NCBI RefSeq assembly: GCF_021390195.1
Contig: NZ_CP090003.1
Span: 4,299,501-4,363,500, forward strand
DNA: 64,000 nucleotides
Reading direction: 5' to 3'
From: Flagellimonas sp. CMM7
GTDB taxonomy: Bacteria > Bacteroidota > Bacteroidia > Flavobacteriales > Flavobacteriaceae
Shown here: piece after piece, positions 1 through 9,824 of the stretch
Layout of the letters: every line of letters starts with the position of its first letter
Position numbering within the stretch: position 1 is the first letter of the stretch
Made by a program: the position numbers and the translations under genes
Notes under the pieces: model-generated
Databases searched by the model: none
Told to the model about the DNA's origin: nothing
Seen by the model: the letters and a program-made list of their open reading frames with translations, nothing else

Positions 1-137
1 ATCTTTTTAATCACCTTATTTCTATGGATGATCTTTAAAACATAACTACCATCCTTTAAATGGTTGATATTTAAATAAATCTGTTTTTCGGGGAAACTAT
101 CAAGTGTGCCTTTAAGGCTATTATGCTTTTGCTCCAT
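1..137 (-). CDS. small conserved-looking protein, 3' end outside window
   Basis: A minus-strand frame opens at an ATG whose complement is at 135-137 and is still open at the window edge, so only the first 45 residues or so are seen. They begin MEQKHNSLKGTLDSF and continue with LNINHLKDGSYVLKI and then HRNKVIKK. The second half resembles the last strands of a T9SS sorting domain (a GxYxLKI core followed by K-I-K), but the frame starts only about 20 residues before it, with no signal peptide. It could be a short free-standing protein or the start of a longer one. No function can be assigned. The 143 bases between it and the regulator end show nothing else. Confidence 0.4.
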   Translation of the reverse strand, partial: MEQKHNSLKGTLDSFPEKQIYLNINHLKDGSYVLKIIHRNKVIKK

Positions 138-280
138 GGCCAACTTGACTTTGAGAAATGCGATTCATAATCACATTCAAAAGCGAATGTAGTTTGTGGT
201 TTTAGAAAGGACTATAAAATATGTAACAAGAGCTATGAGTCATGTAACAAAGCCCTAAATAGTGGTATTTGTAGCGTTGT

Positions 281-3211
281 TCAAGTAGATTTTCTTGCTG
301 CTAAGAATTCTGAAGGAGTACAGTTATAGGCTTCTTTAAAGCATTTACTAAAATAGGCGTGGTCATTAAACCCCACCGTGTAGCCTACTTCTGATATATT
401 GATATCAGAGTTTTTTAGAATTTGAACAGCTAATTTTAGTCGTTGTGATTTTATGAATTCTGAAGCCGAGAGCCCTGTTAAGGCTTTTAGTTTTCTGTGC
501 AATTGCATACGACTCATGTTCATTATTTTACTAAAATCCTCAATCGTAAAAGTTGATGCTTTGAGCTTTTCATCAAGAATAATTTGTACCCGCTCAAGAA
601 AGTTTTCATCAACGGATGTAATTGCGATATCCTTAGGTTTTAAAATAACTTCTTGACTATATCTTGATTGTAACTTTTTTCTTAGTGCAACCAATGAAGC
701 CGTTTTCGATTTTAGAATTTTTTGGTTAAAAGGTTTGGTTATGTAATCATCCGCGCCTGTTTCAATACCTGTCAACTCATTTTCATCACCCGCTTTTGCT
801 GTTAAAAGAATAACGGGAATATGACTGGTGCGCTCATCATTTTTAAGCGTATCGGTAAGCGCAATACCATCCTTTATGGGCATCATTAAATCAGAAATGA
901 TGATATCCGGTATGATATCCAAAGCTTTTAAAACACCTTCTTCTCCATTTACTGCTCGTACAACCTCGTATTCTTTTTTAAAGGTATCGGTTAACAAGGT
1001 TCTTACGTCCGCATTATCTTCAACAATAAGAAGAATTGGAAGTTCATTGTCTTGCCCTGTTATTTCTTCCTCCAGTTCTTTTGTTTCTTGATCAAGGGAA
1101 GTAACAATAGGTAAAGGGTCAATAGTTTCTCTAATCTCAGCATTTTTAAGTTTTTCTTTCTCTAGGCATAACGAAACTTCAAATAATGACCACTTATTTA
1201 TTTCGCTGGTAACGCTTATCTTCCCTCCATGTAATTCTGTCAACTCTTTTACTAGAGACAATCCAATTCCAGCACCTTCATTTTGGCCATCAGTTTGATA
1301 AAATCGATTGAAAATTGTTTTAATTTGCTTATTCCCAAGGCCTTGTCCTGAATTTCTAACCTTAATCCACAAAAAATTATTTTCAATAGTAACCTGAAGA
1401 AGAATCTCACCCTTCTCTGGTGTGTATTTTATAGCATTTCCCAGCAGATTGACAACAATGTTTTCAAGAGCTTCCCGGTCAAACCAAACTTTTTCTCCCT
1501 TATTTTGAATATCTGTTTTAAAGTTGATATTTTTTTGTTTGGCGAGATATAAAAATGATTCACACCACGCAGCTATCATTTGGGTTGGACTATTCTTCTG
1601 CAATAGCAGTTTTCGATTTCCACTATCAATTTTTGAAAGCTCTAAAAGTTGGTCTACTAAAGATGAGAGTCTTTTCGTATTTCTCTGAGCTATTTCAAAA
1701 TGTTTTCTTTTTTCACCTGATAAATCCGGTTCTTCCAGAGTTTCCTGTATGGGAGAGGAAATCAACGTTAGCGGAGTTCTAAATTCATGTGAAATGTTGG
1801 TGAAAAAGTTAGTTTTTAGGGCATCAATTTCACGAAGCTTTATATTTGTTTTTTGACGGTTTCGGTAAAAAAACAAAGTAAGAACCAAAATAGCCCCTAC
1901 TAAAAAGAGAGAGAAAATATATTGCGTCCTATTCTTGTTTAATATCTGATTCTTTAGTTCAACAATTTGTAACCTTTCCTGATTTTCTTTGTTTTCTTGC
2001 TGGCTCTCAATAAAAGCGATATTATTTTTTTTTGCTTCTAAAGTTGTCTTAATTTCATTTAATTCTTTCAATAAATTGTATGCTTTATCTTTATCTCCAA
2101 TGGCCATATAAGATTCTGCCAACTTGTCTAGAAGAATTAATTTTCTAGCCTTAAAAAGGTTTTTGTTTTCTATAATCTTTAATGCAGTCTCTCCGCTTTG
2201 AATGGCGCTTTCATACTGTTCATATTTATTGTAGTAATGCGTAAAATAGGTATACGGTAAGCATAAAAATATGCTGTCCCCAGTTTTTTCAAAAAAATCT
2301 TTCGATTTTTTTAGATAGCGAAGGGCTTCTTCTTGCTTATTAGTTAACACATAGGCATATCCAATAGTACCATACAGCACACCTTCTTGATATTTATTCG
2401 AATTCTTGTATTCTTCTTCAAGCTGTTTGTATTCTTCCAAAGCCTTGTCCGGGTTGTTCAGATTAAACAACTCTATATGCGCTAACTTTAATTTACAAAA
2501 GTTAAAAAACCTTTTGGCCTCTATTTTTTTTGCAACATTAAATGCTTTTAAATAGTATATTTTCGCCCGCTCCGGATAGCTTAAATGCTCATAAATCCAT
2601 CCTATATTGGTCAAGGCATTACAATGAATAGATGTTTCGCGAGTAAGCTCAATCTTGCTTATGTGCAAAAGTTGGGTTAAAGCACTCTGGTAATCTTCTT
2701 TCTTTATATAGTATTCCGCCTGCCTGCGTAAATAAATTGCCTTGTAATAATTATTATCCGTTCTATCTATAAACTCTTTTGCCTTTGCCATATATAGTTT
2801 GATAGAATCTTCTTTCTGAGTTTTATAATGGTAATGCATTAAACTCGTATATGCCAAAAATTCGTTGTCCACATCTTTCTCTGCTTTGGAAAGAGACAGC
2901 AGCTTGTGATAGTTTGTAAATGACTCTTTAAGGTTTTCTATCCCTAAAAAAATTTCTCCTCTAAGAAATTGTACAAAAAGTAAATGAGAGGTATTGTTTT
3001 CTTTTTTTGCAACAAACTCATAGTTGTTGAGGAAGGTTGTCTTTTCTTCAATGTTTGTTAATAGCTCTAATTGATTATATAATTCAATTTTTGATTCCAC
3101 GCCCCCTAATTTAAACTCAGAAACCTGTAATACGCTATCAATCTTCTTTTGCGTCTGCGCTTGGGATGACAGCACAATAAGAATATGAAAAAGCAGAACA
3201 TGGCATTTCAT
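281..3211 (-). CDS. hybrid two-component sensor kinase/response regulator, TPR-HisKA-HATPase-REC-AraC
   Basis: A complete one-protein phosphorelay of 976 residues. A signal peptide (about 1-19) leads into a predicted periplasmic helical repeat region with TPR character (about 95-400) and one membrane segment (YIFSLFLVGAILVLTLFFY). Then come a HisKA domain with the phospho-acceptor in TNISHEFRTPLTLI, an HATPase with N box NIVVNLLGNAIKYTP and G boxes GQGLG and GAGIGLSLV, a receiver (EDNADVR, acceptor Asp in IISDLMMP, Lys in ITKPFN) and a C-terminal AraC-type helix-turn-helix. The TPR sensor replaces the beta-propeller/Y_Y_Y sensor of the classical SusCD-linked regulators, so a link to the distant PUL is not evident. 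All catalytic residues are present. It is divergent from the downstream plus-strand gene. Confidence 0.93.
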   Translation of the reverse strand: MKCHVLLFHILIVLSSQAQTQKKIDSVLQVSEFKLGGVESKIELYNQLELLTNIEEKTTFLNNYEFVAKKENNTSHLLFVQFLRGEIFLGIENLKESFTNYHKLLSLSKAEKDVDNEFLAYTSLMHYHYKTQKEDSIKLYMAKAKEFIDRTDNNYYKAIYLRRQAEYYIKKEDYQSALTQLLHISKIELTRETSIHCNALTNIGWIYEHLSYPERAKIYYLKAFNVAKKIEAKRFFNFCKLKLAHIELFNLNNPDKALEEYKQLEEEYKNSNKYQEGVLYGTIGYAYVLTNKQEEALRYLKKSKDFFEKTGDSIFLCLPYTYFTHYYNKYEQYESAIQSGETALKIIENKNLFKARKLILLDKLAESYMAIGDKDKAYNLLKELNEIKTTLEAKKNNIAFIESQQENKENQERLQIVELKNQILNKNRTQYIFSLFLVGAILVLTLFFYRNRQKTNIKLREIDALKTNFFTNISHEFRTPLTLISSPIQETLEEPDLSGEKRKHFEIAQRNTKRLSSLVDQLLELSKIDSGNRKLLLQKNSPTQMIAAWCESFLYLAKQKNINFKTDIQNKGEKVWFDREALENIVVNLLGNAIKYTPEKGEILLQVTIENNFLWIKVRNSGQGLGNKQIKTIFNRFYQTDGQNEGAGIGLSLVKELTELHGGKISVTSEINKWSLFEVSLCLEKEKLKNAEIRETIDPLPIVTSLDQETKELEEEITGQDNELPILLIVEDNADVRTLLTDTFKKEYEVVRAVNGEEGVLKALDIIPDIIISDLMMPIKDGIALTDTLKNDERTSHIPVILLTAKAGDENELTGIETGADDYITKPFNQKILKSKTASLVALRKKLQSRYSQEVILKPKDIAITSVDENFLERVQIILDEKLKASTFTIEDFSKIMNMSRMQLHRKLKALTGLSASEFIKSQRLKLAVQILKNSDINISEVGYTVGFNDHAYFSKCFKEAYNCTPSEFLAARKST

Positions 3212-3298
3212 TATATTAACTTTAGGTAACTAAAAATAGTAAAATAATGGAGCATCACTATTTATGCCTCTCTTCTTGGCTTTTTTCTTTTCACATAA

Positions 3299-3328
3299 AC
3301 TTGGCAATTGGTTTTAGGCCTAAATTTG
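3299..3328 (+). promoter_or_regulatory. Bacteroidota-type promoter for the CBS/DUF294 gene
   Basis: The sequence TAAATTTG (3321-3328) matches the Bacteroidota -7 consensus TAnnTTTG. A CTTGG at 3299-3303 sits about 18-19 bases upstream, where the -33 TTG element is expected. The ATG at 3333 is only 5 bases after the box, so transcription would start at or next to the start codon. Confidence 0.6.
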
Positions 3329-3332
3329 TGGT

Positions 3333-5252
3333 ATGAAGAATACCATTTCTGAACGGGTTGCAGATTTTCTTAAAAATTTCCCCCCTTTTAATATTCTGGA
3401 GGAAGGTCAGTTACAAAGGCTTTCCTACGAAGTATCCATTGTCTACAAAGAAAACAACAGTATAATTTTTACAGAAAATGAAGCACCACATGAGTACTTT
3501 TATGTGGTCCATAAAGGAGCTATAGCCCTTGCAAAAAAAGACACAACCAATATTCTGGATATTTGTGATGAAGGTGATATTTTTGGTTTGCGACCTTTAA
3601 TGGCAAAGGAGAACTACAAATTAGAGGCAAAGGCACATGAAGAAACCATATTATACGCTATCCCAATCAAGGAGTTTAAGCCCATTGCCCTTGAAAATAA
3701 ACGAGTAGGTGATTTTTTGATTGAAAGCTTTGCTTCCAATACTCGCAACCCATATTCCCTAAAACATAGTGGAAAACTATACGGTGTTTCTAATAGTACT
3801 GATACCAACCCGGAAAGTAAGCTTCTAGATCTTCAGCCAGTTCGTTATTCCACAAATTTAGTCACCTGTACGGAAAGCACCAAAATAAAGGTTGTTGCCA
3901 ATACCATGACCATTAATAATGTTGGCTGCATTCTGGTGGTAAAAGAGGGACTTCCTGTTGGTATCATAACGGATAGGGATATTAGGAATAAAATTTTTAC
4001 TGGCCTTGTACCTATTACCGGAACCGCTAAAGAAGTTATGACATCCCCCGTTATCACGTATCCAAAGGAACTTACCATTACACAGGCACAAATGGCCATG
4101 ATGAAAAGTAACATAAGCCATTTGTGCTTAACAGAAGACGGGACTCCTGAAACCCCTGCCGTTGGAATACTGTCCAAACATGATGTAATGGTAGCAATAG
4201 GCAATAACCCTGCGGTATTGATGCGAGCCATTAAAAGATGTAACAATACCAAAAGGTTACGTTCCATCAGGCATGGTGTAATGAACTTACTCAGGGGCTA
4301 TTTAGATGAAAATATTCCCATCGAGTTAATTTCAAAAATTATTTCTGAGTTAAATGATGCGACCATAAAACAAGTCATTAAAATTGTCATCAAAAATATG
4401 GATGCCGAACCTCCTGTCAGGTTTGCATGGTTAACCATGGGCAGTCAAGGAAGGAGCGAACAGTTATTGAATACAGATCAGGACAACGCAATTATTTTTG
4501 AAGATGTTCCGAAAAACAGACACAAAGAAACTACCGATTACTTTTTGAAACTTGGGGCCATCATAACCAAAGAACTTAACACTATAGGTTATGAATATTG
4601 CCCTGCAGAAATGATGGCTTCCAATCCATTATGGTGCCATAGTCTAGGTGAATGGAAAGAGGTGACCACCCATTGGATCAGTAACCCAGGGCCAGACGAA
4701 GTGCTTCTGTCCTCTATCTTTTTTGATTACAATGTTACGTATGGAGTTAAAAAACTTACCGATGAGCTTTCCAAGCACATTTTTGAAAGTGTGAAAAAGC
4801 ATCCCTTGTTCTTAACACATTTAGCTAGCGGAGCTTTACAGAACCCCTCGCCTACCGGGTTCTTTAGAGATTTTTTAGTAGAACAAGATGGGGCTCACAA
4901 AGATTTTTTTGACCTTAAATTACGTGCATTAATGCCACTCATAGATGCGGCAAGAGTATTGATTCTTTCCCATTCCGTAAAGTCTATCAACAACACAGCA
5001 GAACGCTACAAGAAACTGGCAGAATTAGAACCTCAAAACAAAGAATTTTATTTAGCGTGTTCCTATGCCAGCAAGGCATTGTTAAAATTTAGAACCATTC
5101 AAGGTTTGCTGCATAATGATTCAGGTAGGTTTATAGCTTTGGACAAGCTCAACAAAGAAGAAAAAATAAAACTTAAGAGGACTTTTAAGACTATTAAAGA
5201 AATTCAAGATCTATTGCAGATACGGTTCCAAATCAAGAATATTTTAGGGTAA
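3333..5252 (+). CDS. cNMP-binding/CBS/DUF294 nucleotidyltransferase-like regulatory protein
   Basis: 639 residues in four parts. An N-terminal cyclic-nucleotide-binding (cupin-like) domain covers about 15-135. A pair of CBS domains (about 165-285) includes VGIITDRDIR and VGILSKHDVM. A DUF294 nucleotidyltransferase-like domain carries MGSQGRSEQLLNTDQDNAI, which preserves the G-S-x-G-R and D-x-D pattern. A DUF294 C-terminal helical domain follows. Proteins of this build usually sit beside acetate uptake genes, as here, where acs, a symporter and DUF4212 follow on the other strand. A regulatory nucleotidyl-transfer role in response to cAMP or adenylate charge is inferred from the domains; the substrate is unknown. 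The stop overlaps the start of the exonuclease gene by one base, so the two are co-transcribed. Confidence 0.88.
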   Translation: MKNTISERVADFLKNFPPFNILEEGQLQRLSYEVSIVYKENNSIIFTENEAPHEYFYVVHKGAIALAKKDTTNILDICDEGDIFGLRPLMAKENYKLEAKAHEETILYAIPIKEFKPIALENKRVGDFLIESFASNTRNPYSLKHSGKLYGVSNSTDTNPESKLLDLQPVRYSTNLVTCTESTKIKVVANTMTINNVGCILVVKEGLPVGIITDRDIRNKIFTGLVPITGTAKEVMTSPVITYPKELTITQAQMAMMKSNISHLCLTEDGTPETPAVGILSKHDVMVAIGNNPAVLMRAIKRCNNTKRLRSIRHGVMNLLRGYLDENIPIELISKIISELNDATIKQVIKIVIKNMDAEPPVRFAWLTMGSQGRSEQLLNTDQDNAIIFEDVPKNRHKETTDYFLKLGAIITKELNTIGYEYCPAEMMASNPLWCHSLGEWKEVTTHWISNPGPDEVLLSSIFFDYNVTYGVKKLTDELSKHIFESVKKHPLFLTHLASGALQNPSPTGFFRDFLVEQDGAHKDFFDLKLRALMPLIDAARVLILSHSVKSINNTAERYKKLAELEPQNKEFYLACSYASKALLKFRTIQGLLHNDSGRFIALDKLNKEEKIKLKRTFKTIKEIQDLLQIRFQIKNILG

Positions 5253-5929
5253 TGAGACTTTTTCAAAAGAAAAAACAAAAAGATTTACCCAGTTTCTGGA
5301 ATCACTATTCCAATCAATTCAAGGGTAAACTTCCTGTCAATGTCAATGAAAATAAGTTTGTGATTTTTGATACTGAAACCACGGGTTTTAGTTTTGATAA
5401 AGATAGAATTCTTAGTATTGGGGCTTTAAAACTCATCAATAAAAGCATTTTAGTTAAAGAGAGTTTTGAGGTCTATATTTCCCAAACTCATTATGATGCC
5501 GATAGTGCTGAGATTCATGGTATTCTTAAAAAAGGGAGGAAAGAATGTATTGCTGAAGTCGAAGCCTTGGAACGGTTCTTATCCTACATTAAAAACCATG
5601 TTTTGGTTGGGCATCATGTCATGTTTGACGTTACCATGATCAATGAGGTTCTAAAAAGAAATGGGCTGCCCAAATTGAAGAATCAGACACTTGATACCGG
5701 ATTACTTTACAAAAGAACCTTACTTACTGCAACTGTACTTCAGAAAAAAGAACAGTATTCTTTGGATGACTTAGCGGAAAAATTCAGTATTTCTAAAAAA
5801 GATAGGCATACCGCTTTGGGAGATGCCTATATCACTGTAATAGCTTTACTTGCCATTTTGGATAAACTCAAACCAAAAAATCTTAGTGATCTTATCAAAA
5901 GACAAAAACCCTCAAAATTTGGCCTTTGA
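5252..5929 (+). CDS. DnaQ/PolC-type 3'-5' exonuclease
   Basis: 225 residues of the DEDD exonuclease superfamily. Exo I is FVIFDTETTGFSF (Asp and Glu), Exo II lies around VLVGHHVMFDVTMINEVL, and Exo III is KKDRHTALGDAYIT with the His and Asp of the DEDDh subtype. The length fits a free-standing exonuclease domain. No polymerase gene is nearby, so it may be an accessory proofreading-like or RNA/DNA trimming enzyme rather than the replicative epsilon subunit. It starts inside the stop of the DUF294 gene (TAATG), a pairing common in this acetate module. It ends 3 bases from the convergent end of acs, with no room for a terminator between them. Confidence 0.88.
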   Translation: MRLFQKKKQKDLPSFWNHYSNQFKGKLPVNVNENKFVIFDTETTGFSFDKDRILSIGALKLINKSILVKESFEVYISQTHYDADSAEIHGILKKGRKECIAEVEALERFLSYIKNHVLVGHHVMFDVTMINEVLKRNGLPKLKNQTLDTGLLYKRTLLTATVLQKKEQYSLDDLAEKFSISKKDRHTALGDAYITVIALLAILDKLKPKNLSDLIKRQKPSKFGL

Positions 5930-5932
5930 GAT

Positions 5933-7840
5933 TTATAAGCTCTCTTCTATGATTTTGTCAACAACTTCGGGGTTCAATAAGGTTGAAATATCCCCTAAAT
6001 TGCCCGTTTCTTTTGAGGCTATTTTTCTAAGAATACGTCGCATAATCTTTCCACTACGGGTTTTAGGCAATCCCGGCACAAATTGAATTTTATTCAATTT
6101 AGCTATGGGGCCAATATGCTCCGTAATCATCTGGTTGATCTCCTTTTTCAAGTTATCACGATCTCTAGATTCCCCAGTTTCTTTTAGAATAACGTAACCA
6201 TACAAGGCATTTCCTTTAATGTCATGTGGGAATCCAACGATAGCAGATTCTGCAACGGCGGGGTGTTCGTTTATAGCATCTTCAATGGGTGCAGTGCCTA
6301 AATTATGGCCAGAAACAATAATAACATCATCAACTCTTCCAGTTATTCTATAATACCCCACTTCATCCCTTAAAGCACCATCTCCCGTGAAATATTTGCC
6401 TTCATAAGCAGAAAAATAGGTGTCCTTGTAACGCTGATGGTCTCCCCAAATAGTTCTTGCAATAGAAGGCCATGGAAACTTGATGCACAACCGGCCATCG
6501 ACCTGATTTCCTTTGATTTCTTTACCATTCTCATCCATCAAGGCTGGCTGAATTCCAGGCATTGGTAATGTGGCATACGTGGGCTTGGTAGGTGTTGAAA
6601 ATGGAATTGGCGAAATGAGCACACCTCCTGTTTCTGTTTGCCACCATGTATCTACAATAGGGCATTTCTTCTCCCCAACGTGGTCATTATACCAGTGCCA
6701 AGCTTCTTCATTTATTGGTTCACCCACAGTACCTAAAACCTTCAAACTGGAGAGATTGTATTTGGTAACAAAGTCCAAGTTCTCTTTTGCCAAAGCTCTA
6801 ATTGCGGTAGGAGCGGTATAGAATTGAGTAACCTTATGCTTTTGAATAATATCCCAAAACCGGCCAAAATCCGGGTACGAGGGAACACCTTCAAACATAA
6901 CTGTGGTAGCTCCATTGGTTAATGGACCATAGACAATATAAGAATGCCCTGTAATCCAACCAATATCTGCAGTACACCAGTATATATCTTCTTCTCGATA
7001 TTGGAACACATTTTTAAAAGTGTATGCCGTGTAGACCATATAACCTCCCGTACTATGCATCATTCCTTTAGGGCGACCAGTAGATCCAGAAGTATATAAT
7101 ATAAAAAGAGGGTCTTCTGCTTCCATAATTTCTGGGACACAATCAGAATACGCTTTATCCAATAATGGCTGTAACCATTGATCGCGTCCTTTTTCCATAG
7201 AAATATCTGCATTGGTGCGCTTAGCAACCAAAACGGTTTCCACGCCGGGGCACTGTGTTAGGGCATCATCTACAATCCCTTTTAAATCGATGGTTTTATT
7301 TCCCCTATAAGAACCATCAGAAGTAAGTACCATTTTTGCTTCGCAATCATTAATTCTTGTCGCCAAAGCAGTAGAAGAAAACCCGGCAAAAACCACGGAG
7401 TGAACCGCACCAATTCTAGCACATGCCAGAAGCGAAACGGCCAATTCGGGAATCATGGGTAGATAAATGACCACCCTATCCCCTTTTTGAATGCCTTTGT
7501 CTTTTAAAACATTGGCAAACTTGCATACACGTTCATGTAATTCGGTATATGTAATATGTTGTGCTTCTTCCTTTGGATCATTGGGCTCAAAAAGAATGGC
7601 CGTTTTATCTCCTCGAATTCGCAAATGTCTATCAATACAATTTTCGGTAATGTTTAACTGAGCACCATCAAACCACTTAATTTCAGGTTTAGAGAAATCC
7701 CAATCTAAAACGGTATTCCATTTCTTGCGCCAAACAAAATGTTCTTCTGCTACTTCTTCCCAAAAATCTTCAGGATTACGTACCGATTTTCGATATACTT
7801 GAAAATATTCTTCTAAATGTTTGATGTGGTAATTGCTCAT
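5933..7840 (-). CDS. acs: acetate--CoA ligase (acetyl-CoA synthetase)
   Basis: This AMP-forming enzyme makes acetyl-CoA from acetate, ATP and CoA. About 635 residues, the usual length, with the P-loop-like YTSGSTGRPKGMMHS, the acyl-adenylate motif WWQTETGG, and the C-terminal Lys region TRSGKIMRRILRK, where the family is regulated by acetylation. The frame is open 30 codons further upstream (to 7930), but that extension reads like non-coding sequence. The start at 7840 (MSNYHIKHLEEYF) gives the normal N-terminus. The acetate symporter lies upstream on the same strand across a 205-base gap holding no other gene. Confidence 0.95.
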   Translation of the reverse strand: MSNYHIKHLEEYFQVYRKSVRNPEDFWEEVAEEHFVWRKKWNTVLDWDFSKPEIKWFDGAQLNITENCIDRHLRIRGDKTAILFEPNDPKEEAQHITYTELHERVCKFANVLKDKGIQKGDRVVIYLPMIPELAVSLLACARIGAVHSVVFAGFSSTALATRINDCEAKMVLTSDGSYRGNKTIDLKGIVDDALTQCPGVETVLVAKRTNADISMEKGRDQWLQPLLDKAYSDCVPEIMEAEDPLFILYTSGSTGRPKGMMHSTGGYMVYTAYTFKNVFQYREEDIYWCTADIGWITGHSYIVYGPLTNGATTVMFEGVPSYPDFGRFWDIIQKHKVTQFYTAPTAIRALAKENLDFVTKYNLSSLKVLGTVGEPINEEAWHWYNDHVGEKKCPIVDTWWQTETGGVLISPIPFSTPTKPTYATLPMPGIQPALMDENGKEIKGNQVDGRLCIKFPWPSIARTIWGDHQRYKDTYFSAYEGKYFTGDGALRDEVGYYRITGRVDDVIIVSGHNLGTAPIEDAINEHPAVAESAIVGFPHDIKGNALYGYVILKETGESRDRDNLKKEINQMITEHIGPIAKLNKIQFVPGLPKTRSGKIMRRILRKIASKETGNLGDISTLLNPEVVDKIIEESL

Positions 7841-8045
7841 AGGTAACTCGAAAATTTTGAGCTTTAAAAATAACAAAAAAGTAACAGCGCTATCATTATT
7901 ACTTGATTTATCGACAGAAGCATTGCCCATGACCTCAACTTACAAAACAGCATCGACTAATGACTATCCAAAAGAAAGGTACAATAGAAAAACGATTGAA
8001 AATCAGAAAGGGTTTGGTGCGATAAAAAGTAAAGTTGTTATTGTT

Positions 8046-9821
8046 TTAATGCTCAATTGCGTCTCCCGCCCCACTAGGAATTCTTATATTTTCCACAATT
8101 TCTTGAACTTTCTCAGGTGGTGGAGAAGTAAATCGAGAAATTACGAGTGCTACTGCAAAGTTGACCAACATCCCCATGGTGCCAAAACCTTCTGGTGAAA
8201 TACCAAACCACCAATTGTCCGTACCACTAGTTTCTGGATTTCCAATCCATCCCAGCTTAAAACGGGCAATATAATAGGTTGTAATGGCCAAACCAGCTAC
8301 CATACCAGAGATGGCTCCTTCCCTATTCATCCGTTTACTAAAAATACCCATCACAATTGCCGGAAAAAAGGAAGAAGCCGCCAAACCAAATGCCAATGCT
8401 ACTACCGACGCAACAAAACCAGGCGGATTAATACCAAAATAACCTGCAACTATCACTGCTAGAACCGCAGAGAGACGTGCAATCAACAACTCTCTTTTAT
8501 CTGATATATCCCTTGCGAACTGCTTTTTAATTAAATCATGCGAAATGGAAGTTGAAATGACCAACAACAATCCTGCTGCTGTTGAAAGTGCCGCCGCCAG
8601 ACCACCAGCTGCAACCAATGCAATAATCCAATTGGGCAATCCCGCAATTTCAGGATTTGCCAATACGGTAATATCCCTATCCACGTACAACTCATTTGCT
8701 GTCGTGCTAGGGTTGGTTATTTTTCGTTGTCCATAATTAGCTCTGCCTTCAATAAATTGAGGTTTTTTGCCTTCAATAGCTGAACCGGGCAAGTATTGTA
8801 TTTTCCCATCACCATTTTTATCTGTCCAAGCGATAAGACCTGTATCTTCCCATTTGGTGAACCAAGAGGGAATTTCTTTGTACGGGGTGTCTTGAACGGT
8901 TTCCATTAGATTGGTGCGTGCAAAAACAGCTATAGCAGGAGCTGTAGTGTAGAGAATAGCTATAAACAATAGTGCATAGCCCGCGGATTTTCGTGCATCT
9001 TTTACTTTGGGAACAGTAAAAAACCTGATAATTACATGTGGAAGTCCCGCTGTACCCATCATCAATGCCGCTGTAATAAAAAACACATCTGTTTTGGATT
9101 TGGTACCATCCGTATATGCCGTAAAACCAAGTTCGGTCATCAATCCGTCTAATTTGTCTAGAAGGTATACTCCGTCTTCACCGGCTGAACCAAAACCCAA
9201 TTGTGGAATTGGATTCCCCGTAGCCATAAGGGATATAAAAATAGCGGGGACCATAAAGGCAAAAATGAGCACGCAATACTGTGCCACCTGCGTATAGGTA
9301 ATCCCCTTCATTCCACCCAAAAAGGCATAGAACAATACTACCGCCATTCCAATATAGACTCCTGTATTGACCTCCACATCTAAAAAACGAGAGAAAACAA
9401 CTCCTACTCCACGCATTTGGCCTGCCACATAGGTGAATGAAACAAATAGAGCGGCCACAACTGCCACGGTTCGGGCAACGTTAGAATAATATCTGTCGCC
9501 TATAAAATCAGGAACGGTAAACTTTCCAAATTTTCGTAAATATGGGGCAAGTAACAATGCCAAAAGCACATATCCTCCCGTCCATCCCATTAAATACACA
9601 GAACCATCATAACCTGAAAAGGCAATAATGCCCGCCATTCCTAAAAAAGAGGCTGCCGACATCCAATCCGCAGCAGTAGCCAAACCATTGGCTAAGGGTG
9701 AAACTCCACCCCCAGCTATATAAAATTCTTTGGTCGACCCAGCTCTAGACCATATGGCAATTCCAATATATAGGGCAAAAGTAAGTCCGACAATGATAAA
9801 CGTCCACGTTTGAATCTCCAT
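8046..9821 (-). CDS. sodium:solute symporter, acetate/small-monocarboxylate type
   Basis: 591 residues, highly hydrophobic, with about 13 membrane segments of the SSS (SLC5-like) fold. Family features include the N-terminal TKEFYIAGGGVSPLANGLA and WMSAASFLGMAG. Together with the DUF4212 protein (3 bases upstream) and acs it forms the standard acetate uptake and activation module, so acetate is the most likely substrate. A long hydrophilic insertion of about 80 residues lies between two membrane segments. It contains DKNGDGKIQYLPGS, which has the spacing of an EF-hand-like calcium loop. ActP proteins of proteobacteria lack this loop as far as I know; many Bacteroidota versions may have it. Confidence 0.9.
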   Translation of the reverse strand: MEIQTWTFIIVGLTFALYIGIAIWSRAGSTKEFYIAGGGVSPLANGLATAADWMSAASFLGMAGIIAFSGYDGSVYLMGWTGGYVLLALLLAPYLRKFGKFTVPDFIGDRYYSNVARTVAVVAALFVSFTYVAGQMRGVGVVFSRFLDVEVNTGVYIGMAVVLFYAFLGGMKGITYTQVAQYCVLIFAFMVPAIFISLMATGNPIPQLGFGSAGEDGVYLLDKLDGLMTELGFTAYTDGTKSKTDVFFITAALMMGTAGLPHVIIRFFTVPKVKDARKSAGYALLFIAILYTTAPAIAVFARTNLMETVQDTPYKEIPSWFTKWEDTGLIAWTDKNGDGKIQYLPGSAIEGKKPQFIEGRANYGQRKITNPSTTANELYVDRDITVLANPEIAGLPNWIIALVAAGGLAAALSTAAGLLLVISTSISHDLIKKQFARDISDKRELLIARLSAVLAVIVAGYFGINPPGFVASVVALAFGLAASSFFPAIVMGIFSKRMNREGAISGMVAGLAITTYYIARFKLGWIGNPETSGTDNWWFGISPEGFGTMGMLVNFAVALVISRFTSPPPEKVQEIVENIRIPSGAGDAIEH

Positions 9822-9824
9822 AGT

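Noticed and set aside
281..3211. The hybrid AraC-type sensor as the PUL regulator
   Set aside because: It lies 19 kb away across conserved core genes, and its sensor part is TPR-like rather than the propeller type of SusCD-linked regulators; no sequence evidence links it to the PUL.
7841..7930. N-terminal extension of acetyl-CoA synthetase by 30 codons
   Set aside because: The added residues do not resemble the family and overlap an AT-rich leader; the ATG at 7840 gives the canonical N-terminus.
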